From positions 62,001-126,000 of the forward strand of contig NZ_JAKSXZ010000140.1 of the NCBI RefSeq assembly GCF_022829465.1: a DNA stretch of 64,000 bases, given 5' to 3'. The stretch is from Methylobacterium sp. J-067 (GTDB lineage Bacteria > Pseudomonadota > Alphaproteobacteria > Rhizobiales > Beijerinckiaceae). The notes beneath the pieces were generated by a model, which was not told the origin of the DNA, made no database searches, and saw nothing but the letters and a program-made list of their open reading frames with translations. Positions within the stretch are counted from its first letter, which is position 1. Every line of letters starts with the position of its first letter. Of the stretch, positions 7,499-16,486 are shown piece by piece. A program made the position numbers and the translations under genes.

Positions 7499-9343
7499 AT
7501 GCACCGTTACCGTACCCACACCTGCGGGGCATTGCGCCCGTCCGAAGTCGGGCAGACCGTCCGCCTCTCCGGCTGGTGCCATCGCGTCCGCGATCACGGC
7601 GGCGTGCTGTTCGTGGACCTGCGTGACCATTACGGCGTGACGCAGTGCGTGGTGGATTCGGATTCGAAGGCTTTCCCCGCCGCCGAGGCCGTGCGCTCCG
7701 AGTGGGTGGTCCGCATCGACGGCCGGGTGCGCACCCGCCCCGCCGGCACCGAGAACGCGGAACTGCCGACCGGTGCGGTCGAGGTCTACATCGATGAGCT
7801 CGAAGTGCTCGGGCCGGCGGGCGAGCTGCCGCTGCCGGTGTTCGGCGATGTCGAGTACCCGGAGGAGACGCGCCTCAAGTACCGCTTCCTCGACCTGCGC
7901 CGGGAGAAGCTGCACGCCAACATCATGAAGCGCGGTGCGATCATCGATTCGCTTCGCCGCCGGATGCGCGAGGGCGGGTTCTTCGAGTTCCAGACGCCGA
8001 TCCTGACGGCCTCCTCGCCGGAGGGCGCGCGCGACTACCTCGTCCCGTCGCGCGTCCACCCCGGCAAGTTCTACGCGCTCCCGCAGGCGCCGCAGCAGTT
8101 CAAGCAGCTGACGATGATCGCGGGCTTCGACCGCTACTTCCAGATCGCGCCCTGCTTCCGCGACGAGGATGCCCGTGCCGACCGCTCCCCCGGCGAGTTC
8201 TACCAGCTCGATATCGAGATGAGCTTCGTCACGCAGGAGGACGTGTTCCAGGCGGTGGAGCCGGTGCTGCGCGGCGTGTTCGAGGAGTTCGCCGAGGGCA
8301 AGCGCGTCACCAAGTCATTCCCGCGCATCACCTATGCCAACGCGATGCTGAAGTACGGCGTCGATAAGCCGGACCTGCGCAATCCCCTCCTCATCGCCGA
8401 CGTGACCGCCGAGTTCGCCCGCGACGACGTGGAGTTCAAGGCGTTCAAGGGCGCGATCAAGTCGGGCGGCGTGGTCCGCGCCATCCCCGCGCCGGGGGCC
8501 GGCGGCCAGCCGCGCTCGTTCTTCGACAAGCTCAACGAATGGGCCCGCTCCGAAGGGGCGCCGGGCCTCGGCTACGTCGTGTTCGAGGACGAGGGCGGCA
8601 CGCTCGTCGGCAAGGGCCCGATCGCCAAGTTCATCCCGGCGCCAGTCCAGGCGATCATCGCCGAGAAGGCAAAGGTGAAGGCGGGCGACGCGGTGTTCTT
8701 CTCGGCCGGCGTCGAGGCCAAGGCCGCCGGGCTCGCCGGCAAGGCGCGCATCCGCATCGGCGACGAACTGAACCTGTCCGACAAGGATCAGTACGCCTTC
8801 TGCTGGATCACCGACTTCCCGATGTACGAGTGGAACGAGGAAGACAAGAAGGTCGACTTCTCCCACAACCCGTTCTCGATGCCCAACATCGAGCGGGAGG
8901 ACTTTCTCAAGTTCGACGTCAAGAAGCTCGCTGCCGATGGCGAGACCGGTGAGCTCACCAAGACGATCCTCGATATCAAGGCGTTCCAGTACGACATCGT
9001 CTGCAACGGCGTGGAGCTGTCCTCCGGCGCGATTCGGAACCACCGCCCCGACGTCATGGAGAAGGCCTTCGCCATCGCCGGTTACGGCAAGGACGTCCTG
9101 GAGGCGAAGTTCGGCGGCATGCTGAACGCGCTCCGCCTTGGCGCCCCGCCGCACGGTGGCATCGCGCCGGGTGTGGACCGCATCGTCATGCTCCTCTGCA
9201 ACGAGCCGAACATCCGCGAGGTCGTGCTGTTCCCGATGAACCAGCGCGCCGAGGATCTGATGATGGGGGCCCCCTCCGAGGCGACGGCGAAGCAGCTCCG
9301 CGAACTGCACATCCGCCTGAACCTGCCGGAGAAGAAGGCCTGA
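7499..9343 (+). CDS. aspS: aspartyl-tRNA synthetase
   Basis: This class IIb synthetase (614 residues) charges tRNA-Asp, and possibly also tRNA-Asn if non-discriminating. It has an N-terminal OB-fold anticodon-binding domain (GQTVRLSGWCHRVRDHGG, LRDHYG), class II motif 2 (PCFRDEDARADRSPGEFYQLD), the bacterial GAD insertion domain (residues ~300-420) and motif 3 (GIAPGVDRIVML). The start MHRYRTH is the family N-terminus; AGAGAAG upstream can act as a ribosome-binding site. Whether it is the dual-specificity form depends on the presence of asnS and gatCAB elsewhere. Confidence 0.97.
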   Translation: MHRYRTHTCGALRPSEVGQTVRLSGWCHRVRDHGGVLFVDLRDHYGVTQCVVDSDSKAFPAAEAVRSEWVVRIDGRVRTRPAGTENAELPTGAVEVYIDELEVLGPAGELPLPVFGDVEYPEETRLKYRFLDLRREKLHANIMKRGAIIDSLRRRMREGGFFEFQTPILTASSPEGARDYLVPSRVHPGKFYALPQAPQQFKQLTMIAGFDRYFQIAPCFRDEDARADRSPGEFYQLDIEMSFVTQEDVFQAVEPVLRGVFEEFAEGKRVTKSFPRITYANAMLKYGVDKPDLRNPLLIADVTAEFARDDVEFKAFKGAIKSGGVVRAIPAPGAGGQPRSFFDKLNEWARSEGAPGLGYVVFEDEGGTLVGKGPIAKFIPAPVQAIIAEKAKVKAGDAVFFSAGVEAKAAGLAGKARIRIGDELNLSDKDQYAFCWITDFPMYEWNEEDKKVDFSHNPFSMPNIEREDFLKFDVKKLAADGETGELTKTILDIKAFQYDIVCNGVELSSGAIRNHRPDVMEKAFAIAGYGKDVLEAKFGGMLNALRLGAPPHGGIAPGVDRIVMLLCNEPNIREVVLFPMNQRAEDLMMGAPSEATAKQLRELHIRLNLPEKKA

Positions 9344-9372
9344 CGTCTCCCACCGCGCTGTGAGTGGCCGCG

Positions 9373-10242
9373 ATGGCGGATCTCGTCGCCATCGTCGTCG
9401 CCCATGACAGTGCCGACGCTCTCCCCACCTGCCTCGCGGCGCTGGCGCGGGAGGGGGTTCCGGCCCTCGTCGTGGACAATGCCAGCCGCGACGCCTCGGT
9501 GGCAGTCGCCGAGGCCGCCGGCGCCCGCGTGGTGCGCAACGCGCGCAACGAAGGCTATGGGCGCGCGAACAACATCGGCGTGAGGGCCGCCGAGGGCGCC
9601 TCCCGCGTGCTGATCATCAACCCGGACGTGGAGTTGGCGCCGGGCGCAGCCGAAGCGCTGCTCGCCGCCGCGCGGGACTGGCCCGAAGCCGGGCTCCTCG
9701 CCCCCCGCATCGTGGAGCCGGATGGCCGGTTCTTCTACCAGCCGCGCTCGCTCCTCGCGCCCTACCTCCCCAACCCGTCCGGCCGCCGCGACCTGCCCGA
9801 CGGCGATGCCTGCGCGCCGTTCCTGTCAGGTGCCTGCTTCATGGTGAGGCGCGATCTGTTCCTGGCGCTCGGCGGCTTCGACGAGGCGATCTTCCTGTTC
9901 TACGAGGACGACGACCTGTGCCGCCGGGTGGCCGATTCCGGCCGGGCGCTCGTCCATGTCCATGGGGCGGTCGCGCTCCATGGGCGGGGGCGCTCCTCGG
10001 CGCCGGAACCCGGCCGCGTGTTCCGGTCGCGCTGGCATCAGGCGTGGTCGCGGGCCTATGTGAGCCGCAAATACGGTCTGCCGGATCCGAGCCTCACCAC
10101 GATGATCGTCAATCTGCCCAAGGCCGCCCTCTCGGCCCTGGTGTTCCGCCGGGCCGGATTCGAGCGCTACGGCGGCTCGGTTGCCGGCGCCTATGCGGCG
10201 TGGCGGGGCCGTGGCGCCCTGGCACGGGAGGGCCTGTCGTGA
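9373..10242 (+). CDS. GT2-family glycosyltransferase
   Basis: The protein has 289 residues with a GT-A fold. Sugar-nucleotide binding is indicated by VVDNASRDAS near residue 37 and IINPDVEL (the metal-binding DxD-like region). The segment GGFDEAIFLFYEDDDLCRRV resembles the acceptor and catalytic region of rhamnosyltransferase-like (WbbL-type) GT2 enzymes. No membrane segments are seen, so it works at the cytoplasmic face. A GTG nine bases upstream is an alternative start. It overlaps the next gene by GTGA. With the acyltransferase that follows, it probably builds and acylates an exopolysaccharide or lipopolysaccharide unit. Confidence 0.88.
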   Translation: MADLVAIVVAHDSADALPTCLAALAREGVPALVVDNASRDASVAVAEAAGARVVRNARNEGYGRANNIGVRAAEGASRVLIINPDVELAPGAAEALLAAARDWPEAGLLAPRIVEPDGRFFYQPRSLLAPYLPNPSGRRDLPDGDACAPFLSGACFMVRRDLFLALGGFDEAIFLFYEDDDLCRRVADSGRALVHVHGAVALHGRGRSSAPEPGRVFRSRWHQAWSRAYVSRKYGLPDPSLTTMIVNLPKAALSALVFRRAGFERYGGSVAGAYAAWRGRGALAREGLS

Positions 10243-11318
10243 GCGCCGCGCCGACCATCGCGGAGGCGCTGGCCCGCAAGCCCAACGGCTTCACCGGCCT
10301 GCGCCTGATCCTGGCGCTCGCCGTCGTCGTGTCGCACGCCTTCAGCGTCGCCACCGGCATCGGCACCGACGAGCCCCTGGCCAAGGCCACCGGCTACACC
10401 CTCGGCGAGCATGCGGTGAACGGCTTCTTCGCCGTCTCCGGATTCCTCGTGACCATGAGTTGCGACCGGCGCGGCCTGCGCGATTACGCCCTGGCGCGGA
10501 CCCTACGCATCCTGCCGGGACTGATCGCGGCGACGCTGGTCGTCTCCCTCGCCCTCGGCACGGCGATGACGCGCCTGCCGGCCGGCGAGTACTGGCGCGA
10601 TCCAGGGCTGTGGTCCTTCGTGCGCAACACCCTCGTCAACTTCAAGAGCAACGCCGCCCTGCCGGGCGTGTTCGAGGGCAACCCTTACCGCTCGCCCCTC
10701 GGCACGGTGTGGACCCTGAAGTACGAGGTGCTCTGCTATTGTGGCGTGTTCGTCGCCGGCTTGAGCGGCTTACTGCGGCGGCGCTGGGTCGCGACGCTGC
10801 TCTGCTTCGGCTTCGCCCTCGGCTTGTCTGTGGAGGTCGCCCTGCACGGCGACGCTTTGGCGAAGGGTGTCGAGACGGCATTCCGCCTGCCGATGATCTT
10901 CGCGGCCGGGGCCTGCCTCTATCTCTGGCGGGACACGCTGCGCCTCGCCGCCCCGGCGATGCTGTGCCTAGGCGTCGCCCTGTTCGTGCTGGCGCGGACG
11001 CCAACCTATCCGGCCCTGCTGTTCCTCGGCAGCGCCTACGCCGCGATCTGGCTGGCGCTGGGGCCGCTCGCCTTCCGGCTTTTCGACCCGCCGGCCGACT
11101 TCTCCTACGGGATCTATCTCTACGGCTGGCCGGTGCAGCAGACCCTGCACGCCCTCTGGCCGGCTCAGACTGGGCTCGCGCTGTTGCTGCCCTCGCTCCT
11201 CATCACGGTGCCGGTGGCGGCCCTGTCTTGGTACGCCGTCGAGCGCCCTGCCCTCGCCCTTAAGGCCCGCGCGCTGGGCCGCCGAAGCCTCGGCACCATC
11301 GAGCCGGCGGGGCCGTGA
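10239..11318 (+). CDS. acyltransferase-3 family membrane protein
   Basis: This is an integral membrane O-acyltransferase (359 residues, ~10 hydrophobic segments) of the OafA/Acyl_transf_3 family, which acetylates or acylates sugars of surface polysaccharides. Family features are the His-containing first helix (LALAVVVSHAFSV), FFAVSGFLVTMS, and an Arg-rich loop ARTLRILPGL. The start is GTG at 10239, sharing GTGA with the glycosyltransferase stop. The frame stays open upstream but that part is antisense-type noise over the glycosyltransferase. It shares another GTGA with the next small gene. Confidence 0.88.
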   Translation: MSAAPTIAEALARKPNGFTGLRLILALAVVVSHAFSVATGIGTDEPLAKATGYTLGEHAVNGFFAVSGFLVTMSCDRRGLRDYALARTLRILPGLIAATLVVSLALGTAMTRLPAGEYWRDPGLWSFVRNTLVNFKSNAALPGVFEGNPYRSPLGTVWTLKYEVLCYCGVFVAGLSGLLRRRWVATLLCFGFALGLSVEVALHGDALAKGVETAFRLPMIFAAGACLYLWRDTLRLAAPAMLCLGVALFVLARTPTYPALLFLGSAYAAIWLALGPLAFRLFDPPADFSYGIYLYGWPVQQTLHALWPAQTGLALLLPSLLITVPVAALSWYAVERPALALKARALGRRSLGTIEPAGP

Positions 11319-11608
11319 GCGCGGTCCTGCCGCCGCTCGCCGCCCTCGACCTCGCCGCCCAGCTCCTGTCGGCCGAGGGGTTCGTGGTCGCCGCGCGGAA
11401 CGAGCGCGGCGACAGCTTTTATCTACAGCGGCCCGGATGCCCCTGGCATATTCGGCTGTCGAACCATTCCCGCACGGCCAAGCAACGCAAGCGGCGCACC
11501 GACATCCTTACGAGTCTCGTCATCGACGGCCCGCGCTCGGCCGATCATGTCGCCGCCCTGGTGCGGGGGGCGCAGCGCGACTTCGAAGCCGCGCTGGCCC
11601 GCCGATAG
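11315..11608 (+). CDS. hypothetical basic protein (97 aa)
   Basis: The protein is soluble and basic in its middle (SNHSRTAKQRKRRTDILTS), with no signal peptide. The order 'LQRPGCPWHIRLSNHSRT' suggests a small conserved alphaproteobacterial family, but I cannot name it. It starts with GTG overlapping the acyltransferase stop by four bases, so translation is probably coupled, yet a cytoplasmic basic protein is an odd partner for surface-sugar genes. It converges on the malic enzyme gene with a 1-nt gap. Confidence 0.7.
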   Translation: MSAVLPPLAALDLAAQLLSAEGFVVAARNERGDSFYLQRPGCPWHIRLSNHSRTAKQRKRRTDILTSLVIDGPRSADHVAALVRGAQRDFEAALARR

Positions 11609-11609
11609 C

Positions 11610-13940
11610 TCAGTCCGAGCTCATCGCGGCGCCGCCCTCGCCGCCTTCCCGCGGCGTCTCATCGACCGACTGAGCCTCCACCACCGCCGCCGCCGTGACG
11701 TTGACGATGCCGCGCGCCGTCACCGACGGCGTGAGGATGTGGGCGGGCTTGGCCGGGCCGATCAGCAGCGGACCGACCGGCAGGGCATCGGCCAGCACCT
11801 TGGCGAACTGGAACGCGATGTTGGCCGCGTCGAGGTTCGGGAACACCAGCACGTTGGCCGCGCCCTTGAGCCGCGAGCCCGGCAGGACCCGGTCTCGCAC
11901 CGTTTCGGACAGGGCCGAATCCGCCTGCATCTCGCCATCGACCTGCAAACTCGGGTCGCGCTCCTCGATCAGAGCCAGCGCCTCGCGCATCTTCATCGCC
12001 GAGGCCGAATCGGACTGGCCGAAATCGGAATGGCTGAGCAGCGCGATCTTCGGCGTGATGCCGAAGCGGGCCACATGGCCGGCGCTCGCCATGGCGATCT
12101 CCGCGATCTCCTCCGCGGTCGGGTTCTGGCGGACATGGGTGTCCGTCAGGAAGTACGGACCCTCGTTGGTGATGATCAGGCTCATCGCCGCGAGCTGCTT
12201 GATGCCCGGCTGCAGGCCGATCACGTCGCGGATGATCCGCAGGCGCGTCTCGAACCGGCCTTCGAGGCCGCAGATCAGGGCGTCGGCCTCGCCCCGGCGC
12301 ACGGCGACGGCGCCGATGATCGTGCTGTTGGTGCGCACCAGCGTGCGGGCGGCGTCGGGGGTGATGCCCTTGCGGCCGGCGATGTCCAGATAGGTCTGGA
12401 CGAAGGAGCGGTAGCGGGGATCGTCCTCGGGATCGATCAGCTCGAAGTCGCGCCCGAGCTTGATCGACAGGCCGAAGCGCTTCAGCCGCGTCTCCACCAC
12501 CCGCGGGCGGCCGACGAGGATCGGCAGGGCGACCCTGTCCTCCACGATGGCCTGCACGGCGCGCAGCACGCGCTCGTCCTCGCCCTCGGCGTAGATCACC
12601 CGCTTCGGGTTCTCCTTCGCCTTGGAGAAGATCGGCTTCATGATGAGGCCGGAGCGGTGGACGAACCGGTCCAGGCTGTCTGTGTAGGCCTGGATGTCCT
12701 CCAGCGGGCGCCCGGCGACGCCCGAATCCATCGCCGCCTGGGCGACGGCGGGGGCGATGCGCAGGATCAGGCGCGGATCGAACGGGCTCGGGATCAGTGA
12801 TTTCGGGCCGAAGGGCCGCACCTCGCCGCCATAGGCGCGGGCCACCACGTCGGAGGTCGTCTCGTGGGCGAGGCCCGCGATGGCCTTCACGGCGGCCTTC
12901 TTCATCTCCTCATTGATCTTGTGCGCGCCGACATCGAGGGCGCCCCGGAAGATGTAGGGGAAGCAGAGGACGTTGTTGACCTGGTTCGGGAAGTCCGACC
13001 GGCCGGTGCAGATCATCGCGTCCGGCCGCTCCTTCTCGGCGAGGTCGGGCATGATCTCCGGGTAGGGGTTGGCGAGCGCCATAATGAGCGGCTTCTCGGC
13101 CATCTCGCGCAGGTATTCCGGCTTGAGCACGCCGCCCGCCGAGAGGCCGATGAACACGTCGGCGCCGGGGATCACCTCCGCGAGGGTCCGCTTCTCGGTC
13201 TCCTGCGCGTAGATGTCCTTCCATCGGTCCATCAGTTCCGGGCGGCCCTTGTAGACCACGCCCTTGATGTCCGTGACCGTGATGTTCTCGACCCGGGCGC
13301 CCAGCGAAACGAGCAGGTTTAGGCAAGCGAGCGCCGCCGCGCCCGCGCCCGAGGTCACGATGCGGACGTCCTCAAGGCTCTTGCCGGCGAGTTCGAGCCC
13401 GTTCAGCACCGCTGCCGCGACGATGATCGCCGTGCCGTGCTGGTCGTCGTGGAAGACCGGGATGTTCATCCGCGCCCGGCATTGCTCCTCGACCTCGAAG
13501 CATTCCGGCGCCTTGATGTCTTCGAGGTTGATGCCGCCGAAGGTCGGCTCCAGGGCGCAGACGACGTCCACAAGCTTGGAGACGTCCTTCTGGTTCACCT
13601 CGATGTCGAACACATCGATGCCGGCGAACTTCTTGAAGAGGACGGCCTTGCCCTCCATCACCGGCTTCGACGCCAGCGGGCCGATATCGCCGAGGCCCAG
13701 CACGGCCGTGCCGTTCGAGAGCACCGCGACGAGGTTCTGGCGGATGGTGAGGGTCGCGGCCTCCTGCGGGTCGTCGTGGATCGCCATGCAGGCGGCGGCG
13801 ACGCCGGGGGAATAGGCCAGCGCGAGGTCACGCTGGTTGCCCAGCGGCTTCGTCGCCTGGATCTCGAGCTTTCCGGGCTGCGGCAGCCGATGGTAGACGA
13901 GCGCCCCTGTCTTGAGGTCCTCGGACATGTTGTCGGCCAT
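11610..13940 (-). CDS. maeB: NADP-type malic enzyme with phosphotransacetylase-like domain
   Basis: The protein has 776 residues and oxidatively decarboxylates malate to pyruvate. The N-terminal ~430 residues are the malic enzyme (ALAYSPGVAAAC, VFHDDQHGTAIIVAAA, an NAD(P)-binding VTSGAGAAALACLNLL). The C-terminal ~330 residues resemble phosphate acetyltransferase (RVIYAEGEDERVLRA, LLIGPAKPAHIL) and are thought to be regulatory. This two-domain layout is standard in alphaproteobacteria. ATG at 13940 has AGGAGGG 7 nt upstream. In a methylotroph the enzyme links C4 acids of the serine cycle to pyruvate. Confidence 0.95.
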   Translation of the reverse strand: MADNMSEDLKTGALVYHRLPQPGKLEIQATKPLGNQRDLALAYSPGVAAACMAIHDDPQEAATLTIRQNLVAVLSNGTAVLGLGDIGPLASKPVMEGKAVLFKKFAGIDVFDIEVNQKDVSKLVDVVCALEPTFGGINLEDIKAPECFEVEEQCRARMNIPVFHDDQHGTAIIVAAAVLNGLELAGKSLEDVRIVTSGAGAAALACLNLLVSLGARVENITVTDIKGVVYKGRPELMDRWKDIYAQETEKRTLAEVIPGADVFIGLSAGGVLKPEYLREMAEKPLIMALANPYPEIMPDLAEKERPDAMICTGRSDFPNQVNNVLCFPYIFRGALDVGAHKINEEMKKAAVKAIAGLAHETTSDVVARAYGGEVRPFGPKSLIPSPFDPRLILRIAPAVAQAAMDSGVAGRPLEDIQAYTDSLDRFVHRSGLIMKPIFSKAKENPKRVIYAEGEDERVLRAVQAIVEDRVALPILVGRPRVVETRLKRFGLSIKLGRDFELIDPEDDPRYRSFVQTYLDIAGRKGITPDAARTLVRTNSTIIGAVAVRRGEADALICGLEGRFETRLRIIRDVIGLQPGIKQLAAMSLIITNEGPYFLTDTHVRQNPTAEEIAEIAMASAGHVARFGITPKIALLSHSDFGQSDSASAMKMREALALIEERDPSLQVDGEMQADSALSETVRDRVLPGSRLKGAANVLVFPNLDAANIAFQFAKVLADALPVGPLLIGPAKPAHILTPSVTARGIVNVTAAAVVEAQSVDETPREGGEGGAAMSSD

Positions 13941-14003
13941 CAATAGCCCTCCTGCTCGCCCTACGCCGTGCCGGCCCCGCCGGCCGGGCGGGAACGTGCG
14001 CTG

Positions 14004-14681
14004 ATGGGTCTGTTGCAACGCCTGCGCAGGGGGCGCAACCCGCTGAACGAAACCCGGCTGCACCTCGCCCGAATGGCGGGGCGCCACGGATTCTCCATCG
14101 GTGCCTATTCCTACGGCAAGCCCAAGGTCCGCTTCCCTGAAAGCGGCCGGAAGCTGACGATTGGCCGCTATTGTTCCATCGCCGACCGGGTGGAGATCCT
14201 CCTGGGGGGCGATCACCGCCTCGATTGGGCGTCCACCTATCCTTTTGCCGCGATGCGGGGGCACTTCGCGGACGCACAGGCGCCGGAGGATTATCACGCC
14301 TCGCGCGGGGACGTCGTGATCGGCCACGACGTCTGGCTCGGCTCCGGCTGCATGATCCTGTCGGGCGTCACGGTGGGGCACGGGGCGGTGGTCGCGGCCC
14401 GCGCCGTCGTGACCCGCGACGTGCCCCCCTACGCGGTGGTGGCCGGCAACCCGGCGCGCATCGTCCGCCACCGCTTCCCGGCGGAGGTGGCCGAGGCGCT
14501 GGTGGCATCGGCCTGGTGGGACAGGCCGAAGGACGAGGTGAGTCGCCTCGTGCCGCTCCTGCAGAGCACGGACATCGCCGCCCTGCTCGCCGCGTTGCGC
14601 GGGCCGGTGGAATCCCGTAACGGCGGGGCCGCGCCCGCACCCCGCGCGGCGCATGAGATGGAAGCCGGACCAAGGCGATGA
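14004..14681 (+). CDS. hexapeptide-repeat O-acetyltransferase (CatB/XAT-like)
   Basis: A left-handed beta-helix acetyltransferase of 225 residues. Hexapeptide repeats run from about residue 40 (IGRYCSIADRVEILLGG) to residue 155 (VVIGHDVWLGSGCMILSGVTVG..., VVAARAVVTRDVPPYAVVAGNPARIVR). His in GGDHR (~residue 70) is the expected catalytic base in this group. The target may be a sugar or another small acceptor, not an antibiotic by default. ATG at 14004 is chosen; a GTG at 13968 is possible. Only 63 nt separate this start from the divergent malic enzyme gene, so the promoters must overlap. It overlaps the next gene by ATGA. Confidence 0.85.
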   Translation: MGLLQRLRRGRNPLNETRLHLARMAGRHGFSIGAYSYGKPKVRFPESGRKLTIGRYCSIADRVEILLGGDHRLDWASTYPFAAMRGHFADAQAPEDYHASRGDVVIGHDVWLGSGCMILSGVTVGHGAVVAARAVVTRDVPPYAVVAGNPARIVRHRFPAEVAEALVASAWWDRPKDEVSRLVPLLQSTDIAALLAALRGPVESRNGGAAPAPRAAHEMEAGPRR

Positions 14682-14926
14682 GCGAGACGCCCCCCGACCG
14701 CCTGGCGGCGAACCCGAACAGCCCCTTCTACGACGAGGCGCTTCTCGAGCGCGGTATCGGCGTGCGCTTCAACGGCGCCGAGAAGACCAACGTGGAAGAG
14801 TATTGCGTCAGCGAGGGCTGGGTGCGCCTCTCGGCCGGCAAGACGCTGGACCGCGCGGGCAACCCGATGACCGTGAAACTGAAGGGCAAGGTCGAGCCCT
14901 ACTTCCGCGAGGCGGCGGAAGGCTGA
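14678..14926 (+). CDS. DUF3297 family protein (82 aa)
   Basis: The small soluble protein matches the DUF3297 pattern: PPDRLAANPNSPFYDE, GIGVRFNGAEKTNVEEYC, SEGWVRL, KTLDRAGNPMTVKLKG and VEPYF. Some genomes mislabel this family as a glutathione peroxidase; no catalytic motif of that kind is present. The function is unknown. Its ATG overlaps the acetyltransferase stop (ATGA), so the two are co-translated. The 3' end converges on ppx after 7 nt. Confidence 0.88.
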   Translation: MSETPPDRLAANPNSPFYDEALLERGIGVRFNGAEKTNVEEYCVSEGWVRLSAGKTLDRAGNPMTVKLKGKVEPYFREAAEG

Positions 14927-14933
14927 GCCGCGC

Positions 14934-16475
14934 TCAGCCCACCACGACCCGCCCGTCGCACCCGATGAGGCGGGCGAGGCCCCGAACGCGGTTGAGCAGG
15001 CGGTCTCCACCGAGATCCTTCCATTCGGCCGGGAGGCGCAGGGTCACGCGGCCCTCCTCGACCCCCAGCGGCGCCTGAGGCAGGGCGCCGTCCATCCCCG
15101 CCGAGACCGGGAAGGCGACCCGCAGCAGCGCGCCGAGCAGGCGCGCCCGGTCGAACAGGCGCGGGCCCGCCAGCGCCCGCAGGACCTGATTGGCCTTCTC
15201 CGGCCCGACGCCGGTATGGCGCAGGGACACCGCGAGACTCAGATAGGCCCGGCCGGGATGGTCCACGCCCACGAAGGCGGCGTTCTGGATCACCGCGATG
15301 GATTGCTCGCCCCGGTAATCCGGGTGCGCCCGCCAGCCGACATCGGCCAGGAGGCACGCGGCGTGGCGCAGGCGGCGCTCGTCGGCCGTCTCCGGCCCGT
15401 CGAGATCGGCCACGAAGCGATCCGTCCAGGCGATCAGTTCCTCGCCATGGCCCGGCGCCCGCGCCCGCAGGGCGTTGAACTCCGACGCCGAGGCGAGGAG
15501 CGGATCGACCAACCGCGTGTCGCGGTCGAGCTGCTCGAACAGCAGCCCCTCACGCACGCCGGAGGCCGAGATCGCCACGGCGCGCGGTCGCCCGACGCGG
15601 ATGATCTCTTCGAGGACCAGCGCGCCATAGGCCAGGAGCGGACGCCGCGCCTCGGACACCGACTCGACGTCCTGCAATTGCGAGGCGTCGGTCTGCTCCA
15701 CGATCTGCAGGAAGCTCAGCTCGTCCGTGGGATCGACGGTGTAGCCGTGCATCACGTGGACGGGATAGCCGCGCGAGGCCTGATGCAGCCGGGCGATGGC
15801 CCGCCACGTGCCGCCGACCGCGTAGAAGGTCCGTCCCCTCAGGATCTCAAGTTGCGGCGCCGCCTTGCGCATGTGCTCGCGCACCAGCTTGCCGGCCTTC
15901 TTGATCGAGCCGCCGGAAAGGTCCTGCAAGGTAAGGCCGCCGAGGGGCATCGTCACGCCCTGGCCGACCACCGTGCCGCGCACGTCCACCAATTCGAGGG
16001 AGCCGCCGCCCATGTCGCCGACGACGCCGTCTGGCGCGTGGAAGCCCGAGACGACGCCCAGCGCCGAGAGTTCGGCCTCGCGCCGCCCCGAGAGCAGGCG
16101 GATCTCCTCGCCGCACGCCTCCTCGGCGGCGCGCAGGAAATCCGGCCCGTTCTGCGCGTCGCGGGCGGCAGCGGTCGCCAGCACGAACACCTGCGACACC
16201 CGCATCGTCTTGCACAGGACGCGGAAGCGGCTGAGCGCGGCCAGCGCCCGCGCCACCGCCTCGTCGTTCAGCCGGCCCGTGGTGAACACGTTCCGGCCGA
16301 GGCCGCACAACACCTTCTCGTTGTACATCGGGGTCGGCGCCCGGCCAAGCCCGTCATAGGCGACGAGCCGCACCGAGTTGGAGCCGATATCGATGATGGC
16401 GACCGGGCGGTTCCGGTCACGGACGGCCCCCTGAGCAAACTCGGCAGGGGCGAGGATGGCGCTGGGACTTGCCAA
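14934..16475 (-). CDS. ppx: Ppx/GppA exopolyphosphatase
   Basis: The enzyme (513 residues) removes terminal phosphates from polyphosphate, or hydrolyses pppGpp. The ASKHA-fold phosphate-1 motif is IIDIGSNSVRLVAYDG near residue 28 and the phosphate-2 motif is GVVGDMGGGSLELVDV near residue 150. A C-terminal HD-like helical domain follows (HAACLLADVGWRAHPDYRG). The start is TTG with AGGA about 10 nt upstream; no ATG is available before the DIGSNS motif. It lies 11 nt downstream of ppk, so making and degrading polyphosphate are encoded on one transcript. Confidence 0.92.
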   Translation of the reverse strand: MASPSAILAPAEFAQGAVRDRNRPVAIIDIGSNSVRLVAYDGLGRAPTPMYNEKVLCGLGRNVFTTGRLNDEAVARALAALSRFRVLCKTMRVSQVFVLATAAARDAQNGPDFLRAAEEACGEEIRLLSGRREAELSALGVVSGFHAPDGVVGDMGGGSLELVDVRGTVVGQGVTMPLGGLTLQDLSGGSIKKAGKLVREHMRKAAPQLEILRGRTFYAVGGTWRAIARLHQASRGYPVHVMHGYTVDPTDELSFLQIVEQTDASQLQDVESVSEARRPLLAYGALVLEEIIRVGRPRAVAISASGVREGLLFEQLDRDTRLVDPLLASASEFNALRARAPGHGEELIAWTDRFVADLDGPETADERRLRHAACLLADVGWRAHPDYRGEQSIAVIQNAAFVGVDHPGRAYLSLAVSLRHTGVGPEKANQVLRALAGPRLFDRARLLGALLRVAFPVSAGMDGALPQAPLGVEEGRVTLRLPAEWKDLGGDRLLNRVRGLARLIGCDGRVVVG

Positions 16476-16486
16476 GCGGTGCGGTC

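Noticed and set aside
11547..12800. 417-codon open frame on the plus strand over the malic enzyme gene
   Set aside because: It is antisense to the well-supported malic enzyme domains and lacks any start signal.
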